In this document: positions 45,380 through 55,879 of the stretch, in pieces
Layout of the letters: each line of letters opens with the position of its first letter
Position numbering within the stretch: position 1 is the first letter of the stretch
NCBI GenBank assembly: GCA_021186555.1
Contig: JAJKFL010000013.1
Coordinates: 17,105,243 to 17,169,242 of the forward strand
Reading direction: 5' to 3'
DNA from: Reticulitermes speratus
Taxonomy: Eukaryota; Arthropoda; Insecta; Blattodea; Rhinotermitidae
DNA: 64,000 nt
The notes under the pieces: model-generated
Told to the model about the DNA's origin: nothing
Seen by the model: only the letters and a program-made list of their open reading frames with translations
The model's database searches: none
Program-made: the position numbers and the translations under genes

Positions 45380-46030
45380 GATGGTCGACAATTATGGCAA
45401 TGTGTCATCTATTCAGCAGCCTTCATTTACCTGCTGTACTAAAAACTGTACGATATATGTTCCAAGATACAGTACATACACAAAATGTGACTACTGAACG
45501 TGTGGAGAAGAAAGTGTTGGAAGATCTAACAATGTGACGTTTGTAAGCCCCTTGACAGATAGCTATTGGCAAGTCTTGGCAGCGTTCACATACATGAACG
45601 TGAATTGGAGTTGCAGAGAGAAGGAGAAAAGATGCTAACATATCTAGAACTTGGGTTTTAGGTTGGCGTAGAGAGACAAGGAGAAGGGAAAAATGGCGTG
45701 TCAGATAAGGCTGGCAGGATTCCCACACTTTGTACAACGTGTGTGTGAATTGCACCTACCTACTGTACTAGACAATCATTTATCTTTGAACAACATATAA
45801 AAGTTTGTGTCGCAATGTAACAACTTGAAGCTGGAGAGTGAAAACTTCGTGTATGCAAATGGGCCAGTGCTGTGCTGTGCCTAGCTGCGCTAAGTGGCAA
45901 CTACACATAACATATCTCGAGGACGGATATATACACGGACAAGGCGTTGGGTTCGACAATTCACACCGGCTGTGACAAAGAAATTGCGAAATTCTGAATG
46001 CCATTTAACGTATTACAACTGAACGTAATC
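45380..46030. other. Unassigned DNA
   Basis: No recognisable exon or repeat. The minus-strand frame 45423-45755 has no motif that I know. Confidence 0.4.
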
Positions 46031-46043
46031 CCCTGTCCTAGTA

Positions 46044-46355
46044 AAGGTAAAGGTAAATCAATCCTATTACAGGTCTGGGCAGGCCCTTAGGGTTCCAGGA
46101 GGTTGAGGCTCCCAGATTTCTAGACAATTGGCACATGAAGGTGGTAAGGTTGTCAGCCCTAAGGACCGGCCTCCTTTACCCCCAGGAAATATTCCTGGTA
46201 CTCATTTCTGTTAGAGGCTGAGTCGACCTCAGGGCCATAGTGCGACCGAAAGGATTATGTCAATGAGAAATTCCAATGACACCATCGGTAATCGAACCCG
46301 CGAACTTCCGGCGTGTAGCGCAGTGCCTGAACCAACTGCGCCACCGCGTGCCCCT
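46044..46355 (-). mobile_element. Full-length tRNA SINE (first family), 12-bp TSD
   Basis: On the minus strand: A box TGGCGCAGTTGG, a B box with one deviation (GGTTCGATTACC), the family body, and a (CTTTAC)n tail seen on + as AAGGTAAAGGTAAA. CCTGTCCTAGTA at 46032-46043 and 46356-46367 is the target-site duplication. It gives an intact 312-bp reference for the truncated copy at 41327. Confidence 0.92.
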
Positions 46356-46369
46356 CCTGTCCTAGTATA

Positions 46370-47970
46370 TAATACATATTTTAACCGCGTCCCTCACGAT
46401 GCTTCTGCTGTAGTTCTGCAATTTTACTGGCTACCTGGCTGCCTGGTACGCTGTAACACTGCGTGGACCGTGCAACTAGCGACCTGCACTAGCAGACCAG
46501 CATTGTGTTGCTTCATGGTCGACGTTTCTTAACATTCACACCAGTATCGTCGTGAATGAAGTGTCTTAGATGCATCATTCAGCTCTAAGTTAGACCTGTC
46601 AGGTACTGAAAGTCAAACGTTATAATTCTGGGTTCGGTAGCGCGTACATTGAACGTAGGTTGACTTTGGGGAACTGAATATGAATACTGAATTTTTGTGG
46701 TGAAACCTTTTGGTCTGTGACCGGCAGTAAACCGGCAAGTAGGCCTACATCGCGCTAGTGGAAGTTAGGGTTGTGGAATGTGATGAGTGGAGGTGGATGT
46801 GCCTAGCTCTGTATCGTCGCTGGTGACCACATATTGTATCAGCGGTGTGGAAACTTTGGATTGTGCTGCCTGAGATTTAGTTATTTGCACACACAATTGG
46901 TGTGTACATTTGAACATAGACCGTCAGAAATATAACGACGCTATATAAACTGCAGATTCCGATGAGATGAAAGAATAAAATGTGCAGTGATTGAATTTCA
47001 AGAGATGGAACCGGAAATAGTCTTGACATTTATCGTTGAAGTAATCCTGGAATAGGAGGCAGTCGTGACGTCTATGGGTTTAGAAATCCTGGAAGAAGAA
47101 GCAGTCGAGAGCAGTACATTAGAATAGAACAAGGGCGTTCTCATTTTGTCTTCTGTGCTACTTTTGTTTTTTTCTGTCCTCTTCTTTATCTTTTCTCTCC
47201 TCCTCTCCTCTGTGCTGTTCTCTTTAAAATAATCGTGATATTTTAAAGAAGCAACATGTTACAGCCTACCTTCAAGTAAATGGACTGTCACATATATCTT
47301 TGTCACTGTTGGGTAAAGCTGATCTAGTGTCCACAGTGGCTGCCGTATACACAACCCAGCTCTAAATAAAAATTGGTGGAATAATTGAGTGTTTTTAAAA
47401 GCACATTACTGTCCCTTGTATATTGCTGTGTGCTTACTATTTACATTATGTCTCTAATGTTTGGAATGCCATATGTTTATTGCTTGTAGGCTTACAAGTT
47501 TTTCGTGTGCTTTATTTCTCGGTTGCATAATGTCCTTAACGAGGTTAAGCCACTGATATGCAGCAGACGCCGCGATTTCTAATCTGTGTTTCTTTCACAA
47601 TACTAGTAACAGCAGTAGCTACAGAACACTGGCTGCGTGTAGACCGCCCTGATCACATGCAAGATTGGTGTAACGCCCCGTAACATTCTGGGAATCTCCA
47701 CTTCTAAACTGGATCGAGGAAGTTCCGACGAAGTGTCCAAAGATGTACTGACGAAAGTACAGCCGACAGAACCATTTTGATGTGACAGACTCTCTAGACT
47801 GGAACCATTCATATTTTAAGAAGTTTTGAAACATTTTCCAAAGTTTTTTTTTGCGACAATTGTTTCTTTTGTTATTTAATGACATTTCGTACATTATAAT
47901 GTTTATAGGTCTCACGAAGCACTAAGTAGGTTTCGAGGGGTGGTGTCGTCTGGGATGTGATACCTTGTAG
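46370..47970. other. Unassigned DNA
   Basis: No exon or named element recognised. Confidence 0.4.
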
Positions 47971-47978
47971 TCAGAAGT

Positions 47979-48023
47979 ATGCCGACGTTTCAGGGAAACC
48001 TGCTGCCTTTGTAATCAGGGCAC
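47979..48023 (-). ncRNA. Hammerhead-ribozyme-like motif (core mutated)
   Basis: On the minus strand: stem I 5' arm GTGCC, core CTGATTA (the invariant G8 is changed to T), a poorly paired stem II region, GAAA, palindromic ACGT, C, and stem I 3' arm GGCAT. Stem I pairs over 5 bp with one G-T, and the ACGTC|GG cleavage segment is intact. The lost G8 predicts no activity. Confidence 0.42.
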
Positions 48024-48069
48024 ACGATGATAGAGACAGCAGGATATTTTCTATGTCTGTACAGTTTAT

Positions 48070-48165
48070 CAGACTACACGGTGTCACATTCCAGATGACA
48101 TCAATCTTCATACTCATCACCGCGAGAGCCTCCAATCTCACTATGTTTCGATTCTTTGTATTTTG
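48070..48165 (-). mobile_element. FWDVTPCSLVD-type dispersed repeat, fragment
   Basis: The minus strand reads MSMKIDVIWNVTPCSLI, a clear match to the MKIxVFWDVTPCSLV face of this arthropod repeat. It lies about 50 bp from the hammerhead-like motif at 47979. Confidence 0.6.
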
Positions 48166-48369
48166 TTTTTCTCGACCAGATTAATACCGATGATTTCTGA
48201 CAATTTAATTACATCCATATATTCTTATACATAGTTAATAATTTGGAATGTTCAGTGTGGATGATGAGGGTTTTTGAAAGGAGGGAATTCAGTAGAATAT
48301 GTTCACGTAAAAGGAAGATGTAGCTGGAGGCTGAAGAAAATTTGATAGCGAGCAGTGTCATACTGTGCA

Positions 48370-48650
48370 CCCTTCAGCACATATTGTTACAGTAATCGAA
48401 CCAAGGAGTATGAGATGGCTGGAGCATACGACACGGCTGGGGGATGGGGAATGCCTACAAAATTTTCGTAGAAACTCCTGAATTGAAGAAACCACTTGGG
48501 GAAGATAAAGCTCAAATGGGACGATCGTATGAAGACTTGACCCAGTATAGAGACCATTAGCGGGCTGATGTGAATACAGTATGAACCTTCGAATTCCATA
48601 AAAGGCCGGGAATTTTTTGAACAACTAAGTAAATATTAGCTTCTCAGGAA
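48370..48650 (+). mobile_element. LINE 3' fragment, sense strand plus
   Basis: The 88-aa minus-strand frame FKKFPAFYGIRRFILYSHQP followed by SSHLILLG is the well-known antisense shadow of the LINE tail, found in many insect gene predictions. The retrotransposon sense is therefore +. The frame should not be annotated as a gene. Confidence 0.72.
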
Positions 48651-49024
48651 GGACACAGCTCCTTGTAGTTATTGTTGATAGCTGTGACGTCACTCCGCTT
48701 TCAATTCCACGTAAAGTTGTTCGCTTTCATATTGTAACTAAACATCCTGCATAATTGCATTGGTAGGACATCATTTGTCGTGATGTACAATGACGTGAGA
48801 CTGAATGGCTGCCCTCGAAAAGCACCTTGCTGGTTTGAAGATTCTGGAGGCAGCAGGCTCCACGGAAACGTGGACAACTACCAATTCACGCGCCGTCATG
48901 TCCCATGCGACTTTAATATTCATCAACACCTCTGTGAAAACCTCAAATCTTCGTCAGCTCTTTTATGCGTCTGTGAATCGGAGGAGGTTGAAATCTTCCG
49001 TGCGGTGTGATGTGACAGCTGCAC

Positions 49025-49154
49025 TTATTATTATTATTATTATTATTTCTTTGGTTGTTGGTGGCGGCGGCTGTGGTGGTGGTGGTTGGGGGTAGTGTTG
49101 GCGGCGGCGGCGGTGGTGGCGGCGGTGGTAGCGGCAGCGCTGCGGTGGTGGTAG
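49025..49154. repeat. (TTA)n followed by GGC/GGT-rich trinucleotide tract
   Basis: A pure (TTA)n tract at 49025-49047, then about 100 bp of GGC and GGT triplets. The proline-rich minus-strand frame over it is an artefact. Confidence 0.92.
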
Positions 49155-49159
49155 TATAA

Positions 49160-49310
49160 TTACATGGAGCAGAGTCCTTGAAAAGCTGATAGTCTCTCAG
49201 CAAGTGAAGACCTCCCGCCGCCATTGTAAACATATTTAATTATCGTCTTCGCAAGGGCCCCCCACCGTCCCATATCCTGAGCCAAGTGAATGGAATCATT
49301 ATTGGATCAT
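49160..49310 (-). mobile_element. LINE 3' fragment (decayed)
   Basis: The + strand reads GTCCTTGAAAAGCTGATAGT, GTCTTCGCAAGGGCC and GTCCCATATCCTGAGCCAAG, the first blocks of the antisense LINE tail. Sense strand minus. Confidence 0.6.
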
Positions 49311-49627
49311 CATCGCCATTCGTTTGCCCTGTTTGGGGAACATGATCACATGACCTATTGTTACTGCTTTAAACTTGACCTACTGAAGTCAGCAGATTAC
49401 ACAGTTGTAGTACTTCCGCGGTACAGGAAAAGGCTTTCTGGAAAGATGTCCTTCGTGACGGTTGTTACGTTCCTGCAGTTACGGACGTAAACACGATCCG
49501 TTGATATGAAGTGAGTGCGCGAAAGGAAAGGACGCTAGTGACACCAAAAGGCAGGATCGTGCCTTGCTTGCTGAGGGACTAACGGTGTAATTTGTCTACT
49601 GGTTCGCATGTACATTTGTTCTATATA

Positions 49628-49942
49628 AAGGTAAAGCAATCCCATTACAGGCCTTGACAGGCCCTTAGGGTCCCAGGAGGTTGAGGCTCCCAGATTTTTA
49701 GACAATCGGCACATGAAGGTGGTAAGGTTGTCAGCCCTACGCACCGGCCGCCTTTACCCCCCCCCCCCCCCAAGGAAAGATTGCTGGTACTCATTTCTGT
49801 TAGAGGCTGAGTCGACCCCAGGGCCATAGTGCGACCGAAACGATTATGTCAATGAAAAATTCCAGTGACACCATCGGGAATCGAACCCGCGACGTTCCGG
49901 TTTGTAGCGCAGGGCCTCAACCAACTGCGCCACCGCGTGCCC
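49628..49942 (-). mobile_element. Full-length tRNA SINE (first family), 16-bp TSD
   Basis: On the minus strand: A box TGGCGCAGTTGG, canonical B box GGTTCGATTCCC, then the family body and a GGTAAA-type tail. ACATTTGTTCTATATA at 49612-49627 and 49943-49958 is an exact target-site duplication. A run of about 15 C (49757-49771) has expanded inside the element. Confidence 0.93.
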
Positions 49943-50039
49943 ACATTTGTTCTATATATTAAATTAAATTTATTTGAAGCTCGAGTGAGTTAATGAAGCT
50001 TATCAGCTGCATCGGTGAAATGTAGTACATGGGAAATGT

Positions 50040-50200
50040 AGCGCCCAGCCTCCTATTCAGTGGGTGCGGGTAGTGTTTCTCCGGGTGTAAAGTGGTCGAG
50101 GCATGAAGCTAACCACTTACTCCCGTCTGTCACTTAAGAATGAGTGGAGCTAGGCTTCCATTCCCCCACATGCACAGGAAAAAATTATAGGATATATAGT
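50040..50200 (+). mobile_element. Second-family SINE, 5'-truncated
   Basis: Starts at GCGCCCAGCCTCCTATTCAG, continues CTCCGGGTGTAAAGTGG, GAAGCTAACCACTTAC and GTGGAGCTAGGCTTCC, and ends in an A-rich run (about 50188). The tRNA-like head is absent. Confidence 0.65.
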
Positions 50201-50384
50201 GCTGGAACGTAGGGCGTTTGTGGATTTTGAAGGATCTGAAAGGAGCAGGCGCGATATATATTTAAGGCATTGTTGCAGTACTTGCCTGGAGTTTCTGAAG
50301 AAAGTGGCTAAAAATCCTTGGTAAGGAAGGCTGTTTGCTGATTCCTTCTGCTCTTAATAAAGACAACGACTAACTAACTACATG

Positions 50385-50690
50385 AAGCAGAGTCCTCCTT
50401 GGGAAGCTAACAGGTTCTTAGGTAGTCAAGAAATTCCCCGCATTTTATAGAAATCGAAGGTTCATTACCTCATTCACAAGAGCCCGCCACCTGTCCCTAT
50501 CCTGAGCCAGGTGAATCCAGTCCATGCTCCCATCTCACTTCTTGAAGATCTATTTTAATATTATGCTCCCATCTAAGCCTAGGTCTTCCAGTAGTCTCTT
50601 TCCCTCAGGTTTCCCCGCCAAAACCCTATATGTACATTTCCTCCGTACGTGCTACATGCTCCGCCCGTTTTATTAAATATTACTCAGTTC
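50385..50690 (-). mobile_element. LINE ORF2 C-terminal fragment
   Basis: Well-preserved example of the LINE tail. The minus strand reads RAEHVARTEE, then [25 protein letters not shown] and [19 protein letters not shown] across shifting frames. These match the RWAGHVARM, GRPRRRWEDNIKMDL and DRDRWRAYV blocks of the family. It is truncated upstream and has no stop codon of its own. Confidence 0.8.
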
Positions 50691-50699
50691 AAAGTCTAT

Positions 50700-52575
50700 T
50701 ACACTCCAATTTATAATAGCCCTGTTATGTAATGGTGAACTGCGTAATTTGTGTCATCTGGTACTCTAATGTAGTGAAACTGAGGAGGGTACGTTGGGAA
50801 AATTGGAAAGGCATATACAAAGTTTTGTTATGTAAAGCTCTTATAAGATTTAAAAGGAGATCGGAGGATAATATTAAGGTTGATGTTAGGATGTTGTAAT
50901 GTATTGTAAGCATATGCGGTACCTGAACTGGTTCAGTGTCGTTTTACTAGCTGTTGAATTCAAGTTCGGTTCTGAGAGGCTGATAGTCAGTGTATTACCA
51001 GAATATATTTGTCTCACACTGTGGTTAATACTGTTTTGTCTGTAGTTATAAGGACCAGTAAACTTAGTATCAAAAAGTTAGAGGCCAATCCAACACGCCT
51101 CTTTGTAAACCGCATACGTGCTTTGGGCCTCTGTAAATGCAGTCACTGTTATTAGAAACTGCAGCACAGTCAGCTGGATGGTTCCTACTGCCGCCACTGT
51201 CAAGATTGCAGAGAAGGAAAAACGGGCGACCTCTAGTCAGCCTCGCCGTTTCTGGTGCTAGGGTCGCTTCTTGTGACAGGAATAACCACTGTTTTGCAAT
51301 AGTTCCGTTACAGCAGTTATGTTAACAATGTGCTATCCCAGTAACGAATTCGACCGAATTTACGACAGCGTTAATCTTAGAGGCATAAACACACACGTGT
51401 ATATTATGCAGCGTGCTCCTATTTTACGTGTGGTCTACGGACAGTGAATTTGATTGCTGTGTATATTAGATCCCACACTGTTGCTCCACCTGCTAGACAG
51501 TGTTTGTGCCAGAAGTTATATTTTCGTTTCAGATCGAGTTAGTCTGTTCTCAAAATGTTACTTAAAATAAATCAGCTGATTTCATAAAGGGGGAATATTG
51601 GCTGCCATGAAATTTGGCGCCCGACGTGTGGCTATCTTATTGATAGAATATAGCAGCACTGCAGAATAAATGTGCCGTAATATGGCGTAATAAATTTCAT
51701 ACAATAAGGTTAAAAGGTCAGCTACATTCATGCTGAAGCAGTGAGAAAGGCGAAAATACACTTCCATAAATTTGCGATTATTAGAAGGGCGTGTTTTGTT
51801 GCTTAGACGTTGAAGTATGTAAATATGACTACATTTTACCTGGCACGTTGCTGTAAAGTGACACTCTCCCAACGAGGCACTCGAACCATAATTTGCAATT
51901 TGCTGCCTACCAGAAGGAATCCAAACAAGTCTGAATCGGATCAAGCTGGAGAAATTTTTCGTGACAGATGGCGAAGAAAAATTGTCATTTATTTCTTGTT
52001 TCCCCATGCGTGCTGCATGGTCAGCCCGCATATTTATTGATTCACTCATCCTCTGATTCTGTTCTGGTCGTTACGCTCAGAAACGTCTGCAGGTAGTGTC
52101 CGTCATTTCTGTCCGGTTTTAACCAAAAATGTCTCCCCTGTCCCAAATTTAATGAAATTCCGTCCAGCAGGGGTAGGTAGGTAGGTAGACAGATATGACT
52201 TAGCCAGTAGGCGCATTATTTGCAGTTTTCCAGTGCGAATGCGCAAAAAAAAAGGCTTCTATGTGAATTACAGTTTTTATATAAAATTTCACCAATATGT
52301 TCGAACAGGTTGCTATTGCTGGAATTCCCTATACATGCGTTGCGGAAGTACTCGACTCAAATCTCGGTGGAATTAATGGCCATCTTGAAGCTGCGGCTAA
52401 AGGTTCTCATCGGCTGTTCCATTTAACACTCGCACACCCCCCTTCTTACTGTCCATGTGCAGTCTTCTGTCATTCAGCGGTACACCACAGTGACTGAAAG
52501 GTGTTGTTAAAGCACCTTACTTCAAACCCCTTAATTACGAATATCACTGAACCTTATTCGCCTTTCATAAACACC
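50700..52575. other. Unassigned DNA
   Basis: A weak tRNA-like B box (GGTTCGAGTGCC on the minus strand near 51880) may mark an old SINE. A (GGTA)n run is at about 52172-52191. The 155-aa minus-strand frame 51582-52049 has no motif I recognise. Confidence 0.35.
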
Positions 52576-52584
52576 ATTTCAAGT

Positions 52585-52860
52585 ATTGAAAACCACTTGT
52601 CTTTTGGACTTTGTCCATCGTCTTGGATTTTTAAAATATAAAATATAAAACTATAAAAATCACAACGTTTCGAATCTCAATCACCGGACAGGTTGTCCAG
52701 TGATTGAGACTAGCTTGATCAATAGGACCCATCTGAACAGGCATCGCCTGAAGACGGAAGAAGAGCCATCTTCCGAAAAGTTGTGATTTTTATAGTTTTA
52801 TATTTTATATTTTAAAAATCCAAGACGATGGACAAAGTCCAAAGACAAGTGGTTTTCAAT
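52585..52860. mobile_element. Foldback element with 82-bp near-perfect arms
   Basis: The left arm 52585-52666 and right arm 52780-52860 are inverted copies differing by a single base in a T run. Both contain ATTGAAAACCACTTGTC, CTTTGTCCATCGTCTTGG and the AT-rich AAATATAAAATATAAAAC. The centre holds a hammerhead-like motif next to the right arm and a degraded one, in the opposite orientation, next to the left arm (CGTTTCGAATCTCAATCACC). The same motif flanking each inner arm end suggests a head-to-head pair of one terminal repeat. The near-identity means it formed recently or is kept alike by gene conversion. Confidence 0.85.
52743..52787 (+). ncRNA. Hammerhead-ribozyme-like motif
   Basis: Stem I 5' arm ATCGC, core CTGAAGA (52748-52754), one extra C, stem II GGAAGA / TCTTCC with a 7-base loop, GAAA, then AGTT in place of a palindromic CGTT, and stem I 3' arm GTGAT (4 Watson-Crick pairs plus one G-T with ATCGC). 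The opposite-strand partner keeps GAAACGTTGTGAT, which gives the unmutated form of stem III. Confidence 0.52.
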
Positions 52861-53780
52861 GTTATATACCATCGTCAGAACCTTTTAGAACCATTTCAAG
52901 TAGTTTATACAAACGCTGTATGATACCTGCAGTTGATACAGCGTCGTTAAGCGACCAGGGAACGAAGTGCTTGTAGAACTAGTGAAACGAAGTCAGTTGC
53001 AGTGTTCGATGTGTCTGGTTGAATCTTGTAGGTTTCTGTGAACACAAACATTACGTCGTTTCTGTTAACCGTGCTCTAAATTTGGGGCACGTTGAATAAT
53101 TTACATTGTGTTTATAGCTATGAGTTACGAAACGTAAACTTTCTTTTATGTGTGTCAGGGGGCAGTAATCGATACGACTTGAAGGAACAGAGCATAAAGC
53201 CAAATCCAGGAGAGCAATACATTGCAACACGACTAGTTCATACAGCTTGTGGTTACCTGTCAGAATCCCTGGAATCGGACTTGGCTGCGGGTAGTGGGAG
53301 TGAAGGCATGCTCACAGCCAGCCTCAAAAGCAATTAACGGCAAGGAATAAACCGTGCGTTTTCCATATCATCATCGTTATTATCAGTCTAACGGCTGAAT
53401 TCTTTGACCTGTTGCATTTCGGGTTTTGAGATTCAAGGTATTCACGGCGATAGAATTTAAGACTGTGGTACTCAGTGTTTGACACCGTATAGTTTGATAG
53501 GGAGTTACGAACATTAAAAAATGTCGTCAGGATAGATGTCAGAAGTTGTTCTTTTATTTGTGTGTTGCTCACTTTATTGCATTACTGTTTGTTACTTTAT
53601 TCATTGCCGCTTTTTCAACTTCATTACTTAAATTACACCGAAGTGGAAGGTTACTGTCAACAGGAAAAGCGCTGAGAGAAACGGTCATGGCATATTTCTA
53701 GGTACTGTGCTAGAATGTTCCTATAGATATTGAGGTATCTAAGCCAGGATACTCTAGCCGAATAAGAAATATAGGCCTGC
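52861..53780. other. Unassigned DNA with one exon-like segment
   Basis: 53158-53337 follows TTATGTGTGTCAG and stays open to a stop, encoding KEQSIKPNPGEQYIATRLV and GYLSESLESDLAAGS. It has the look of a terminal exon, but I know no homologue. Otherwise nothing recognised. Confidence 0.3.
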
Positions 53781-53787
53781 TAGAGTT

Positions 53788-53974
53788 GCTGGCACGAAAA
53801 TAGTCCCGTCAAGGTCAAGCGGCTTACTCCACCCGCGCTCCCCGCCGCCCTGTATTGTTGCCAGTTCTTCCCCCGAGGCTCAGCTTCCCGTTTAGTAGCA
53901 CAGTGTCTGTCGATAGAACATGGCAACACTGCGTTCATTGGCAGTGACCTTGACGGGACTATTTTCGTGCCGGC
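53788..53974. mobile_element. 187-bp MITE with 27-bp perfect terminal inverted repeats
   Basis: 53791-53817 and 53945-53971 are exact inverted copies (GGCACGAAAATAGTCCCGTC, then AAGGTCA). The match extends to 30 bp with one mismatch. The interior is non-coding and has a second inverted pair, TTGCCA / TGGCAA. I found no convincing target-site duplication, so the superfamily is unknown. Confidence 0.82.
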
Positions 53975-54219
53975 CATTTTAGTGTTAGCACTCGGCGATG
54001 CTGCAAGTTGCAATGCAGCTTTCCTGCATAAGGAAGTAATGTCCAATGTGTAAAAGATGAAATTAATTATAAATCTGGTAGAAGAGGACAGGTTAGAAAG
54101 ATAGACTCTGGAATTTGATTTTAAATTTTAAACATCCTGTGGACACCTTACGTTTGCGTGCTTTGAATTTTTTCGAATGATCGTGAAATCTTAATTACGC
54201 AACAAAATAAACCGTTCCA

Positions 54220-54450
54220 AACATGCGCGGTGCTGAGGCGTGTGACATCTTCTACCGTTCGAACAGTGGATCGTAGCTTCGAACCCTACTCGGCACATGG
54301 ATGTAAGCCTTTGCGTTCTTTCTGTGTGTATGTTGTCCTGTGTAGGTATAGGCAATGTGGCTGGTCGATGCCACATCCAAGGGATCCTACCAAATGCTTA
54401 GAAGCAAGACAAAACCGAAAAAGGAGGGACCCTGAGTTGCATTGGCCTGT
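54220..54450 (+). mobile_element. tRNA-like SINE, possible
   Basis: A-box-like TGCTGAGGCGTGTGAC and B-box-like GCTTCGAACCCTACTCGG (near 54274) at tRNA-like spacing, followed by an unremarkable body. No target-site duplication identified. Confidence 0.42.
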
Positions 54451-54454
54451 AACG

Positions 54455-54462
54455 CGAGAGAC
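54455..54462. repeat. 8-bp target-site duplication, left
   Basis: CGAGAGAC, matched at 7 of 8 bases by CCAGAGAC at 54702-54709. Confidence 0.5.
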
Positions 54463-54701
54463 TAGGGCCGGCACGAGATATGTGGACGCCCCGAGCAGGT
54501 TAGTAATTTGGCGCCCCTTATAATAGATATTCTTTAAACTCTTTCAGCCTAGAAAAGAGCTGGCGAAATTTTTGAGGGCGCGTGCCCAAACTGCGGATAA
54601 TTTTCGGAGAAATTCTTTCGCGCGTGGAAACCTTTCCAGCGACATCTTAGCGTCCCTTACAGGTTGACGCCCCGGGCAGCTGCCCGGCTGGCCCGCCCTT
54701 G
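54463..54701. mobile_element. hAT-like MITE, 239 bp
   Basis: The left end TAGGGCCGGCACGAG and the inverted right end CAAGGGCGGGCCAGCC resemble hAT termini of the CAGGGCCGGC type. Subterminal GGACGCCCCGAGCAG and its inverted partner CTGCCCGGGGCGTCA also pair. The 8-bp flanking duplication (7/8 match) fits hAT. A perfect 16-bp palindrome CCGGGCAGCTGCCCGG occupies 54672-54687. No transposase remains. Confidence 0.65.
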
Positions 54702-54993
54702 CCAGAGACAGACAGAGACAAAAACCGACAGAGAAACAGCGTTAAATAATCGTCGTATTTTAAAAAGTTGGGTTGCTTAAAAATAGCAAACTTTTACATC
54801 AGGATTAATTGCAACAAAAAGATAAATATTTATGGTATCCACTTGCCGTTGTTTGTAATCATAACATGCGTACACGAACGTCTTGATAAATACGCAAAGT
54901 ACACTTTATGACTTCGTAAAAAAGGACAAAGCCGTATTATGTTTTGAAAATAGTTCTGCCGATGCATCCAACAGAGCAGATTTTCTGTCTTAC

Positions 54994-55036
54994 GCATCTG
55001 AAGACGGAAGTAGAACCTACTTCCGAAATGTTGTGC
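54994..55036 (+). ncRNA. Hammerhead-ribozyme-like motif, long stem II
   Basis: Stem I 5' arm GCAT, core CTGAAGA (54998-55004), one extra C, stem II GGAAGTAG-AAC-CTACTTCC (perfect 8 bp), GAAA, then TGTT, and stem I 3' arm GTGC. Stem II is longer than in the 52743 copy but starts with the same GGAAG, so the two are related. Confidence 0.52.
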
Positions 55037-55364
55037 TAATACGCTGTGACGACGGCCACAGACCGAAGCAACATTACACCGTCATAAGAAAACTTCGAAC
55101 TCAGGATAGTAGCCCTGCTAATTATATTTATTCACGTCCAACGATTTCTCTCGTAAGACCTCTCCATATGCATGCTTATGAATAGTTCAATATTCGTGAA
55201 GGTGGAGACGGCGGGGGTTAGAGGCACGTCAGCATCGAAGGCTATATGCGCCTATCTAAAAGTCATTAGTGCGGGTATTTGTGAAGTGTTATAGGAATAG
55301 CCGTGATAATATTTTAGATTACTGCCGTCTAGTGTGGTAGACAGATCTTAGCAGCGTTCAGGAG

Positions 55365-55500
55365 GAACATGTGGGATCAGTCTTGACGGCAATCTTCTTG
55401 TTGGACTGCTTGACCCTTGAAGATGGGATCGATATGTTGTCCCGAAACGTCGGTAAGAAACTACCATTCTACGCTAGGTAAAATCCCAAAAGAGCGCAGA
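55365..55500 (+). ncRNA. Hammerhead-like motif in a repeat shared with 59414-59612
   Basis: The core reads TTGAAGA (55417-55423, first C changed to T), one extra T, stem II GGGA / TCCC with an 11-base loop, GAAA, palindromic ACGT, C and GGT. Stem I is only ACC / GGT with one unpaired base. Flanking blocks GGACTGCTTGACC, AAACTACCATTCTACGCT and AAAATCCCAAAAGAGCGCAG are shared with the foldback at 59.5 kb, so this is one dispersed repeat family. Confidence 0.5.
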
Positions 55501-55654
55501 TCTCATTCACACCGCGTCGGAAGCCTGAAATCACGCAAGCTTCTTTTTCTTCTTCTTCTTCGTCTTTATTTTCAGCAGCAAGCACTGGGCCGAATTCACA
55601 TCCTGAGAGACAGATACCGCCGACATGGGTGAAGTTAATAAAGTTAATTAAGTA

Positions 55655-55875
55655 CCATGCCATGAAGGTATAGGGGAGTGAATGTATGGCTCCACGCATT
55701 AACCTCGGCACTGGATGGAGGTAGTTGGTCTGCTTGGTGCCTCGGCGGTTTTGTTGCCCGCTCAATAGGCTGGATGATACCCAGAGCTGGTTTGGACGCT
55801 TTCGAGAAGAGATAAATCATTTGCACGTGTAGGGGATCGAACTACGACTCTTTGTCTTCCGGCCTCATGTCTGAT
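55655..55875 (-). mobile_element. tRNA-derived SINE, second family, diverged
   Basis: On the minus strand: B box AGTTCGATCCCC (near 55835), ATCTCTTCTCGAAAGCGTCC, CCAGCCTATTGAGCGGGC and CGTGGAGCCATACATTCACT. The block order matches the family. Confidence 0.6.
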
Positions 55876-55879
55876 ATAC

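Noticed and set aside
48358-48624. 88-aa frame FKKFPAFYGIRRF as a gene
   Set aside because: This is the antisense reading of a common LINE tail and appears wherever that tail is inserted.
51582-52049. 155-aa minus-strand frame as a gene
   Set aside because: Length alone is notable, but there is no motif, the composition is like the background, and a degraded SINE promoter sits inside it.
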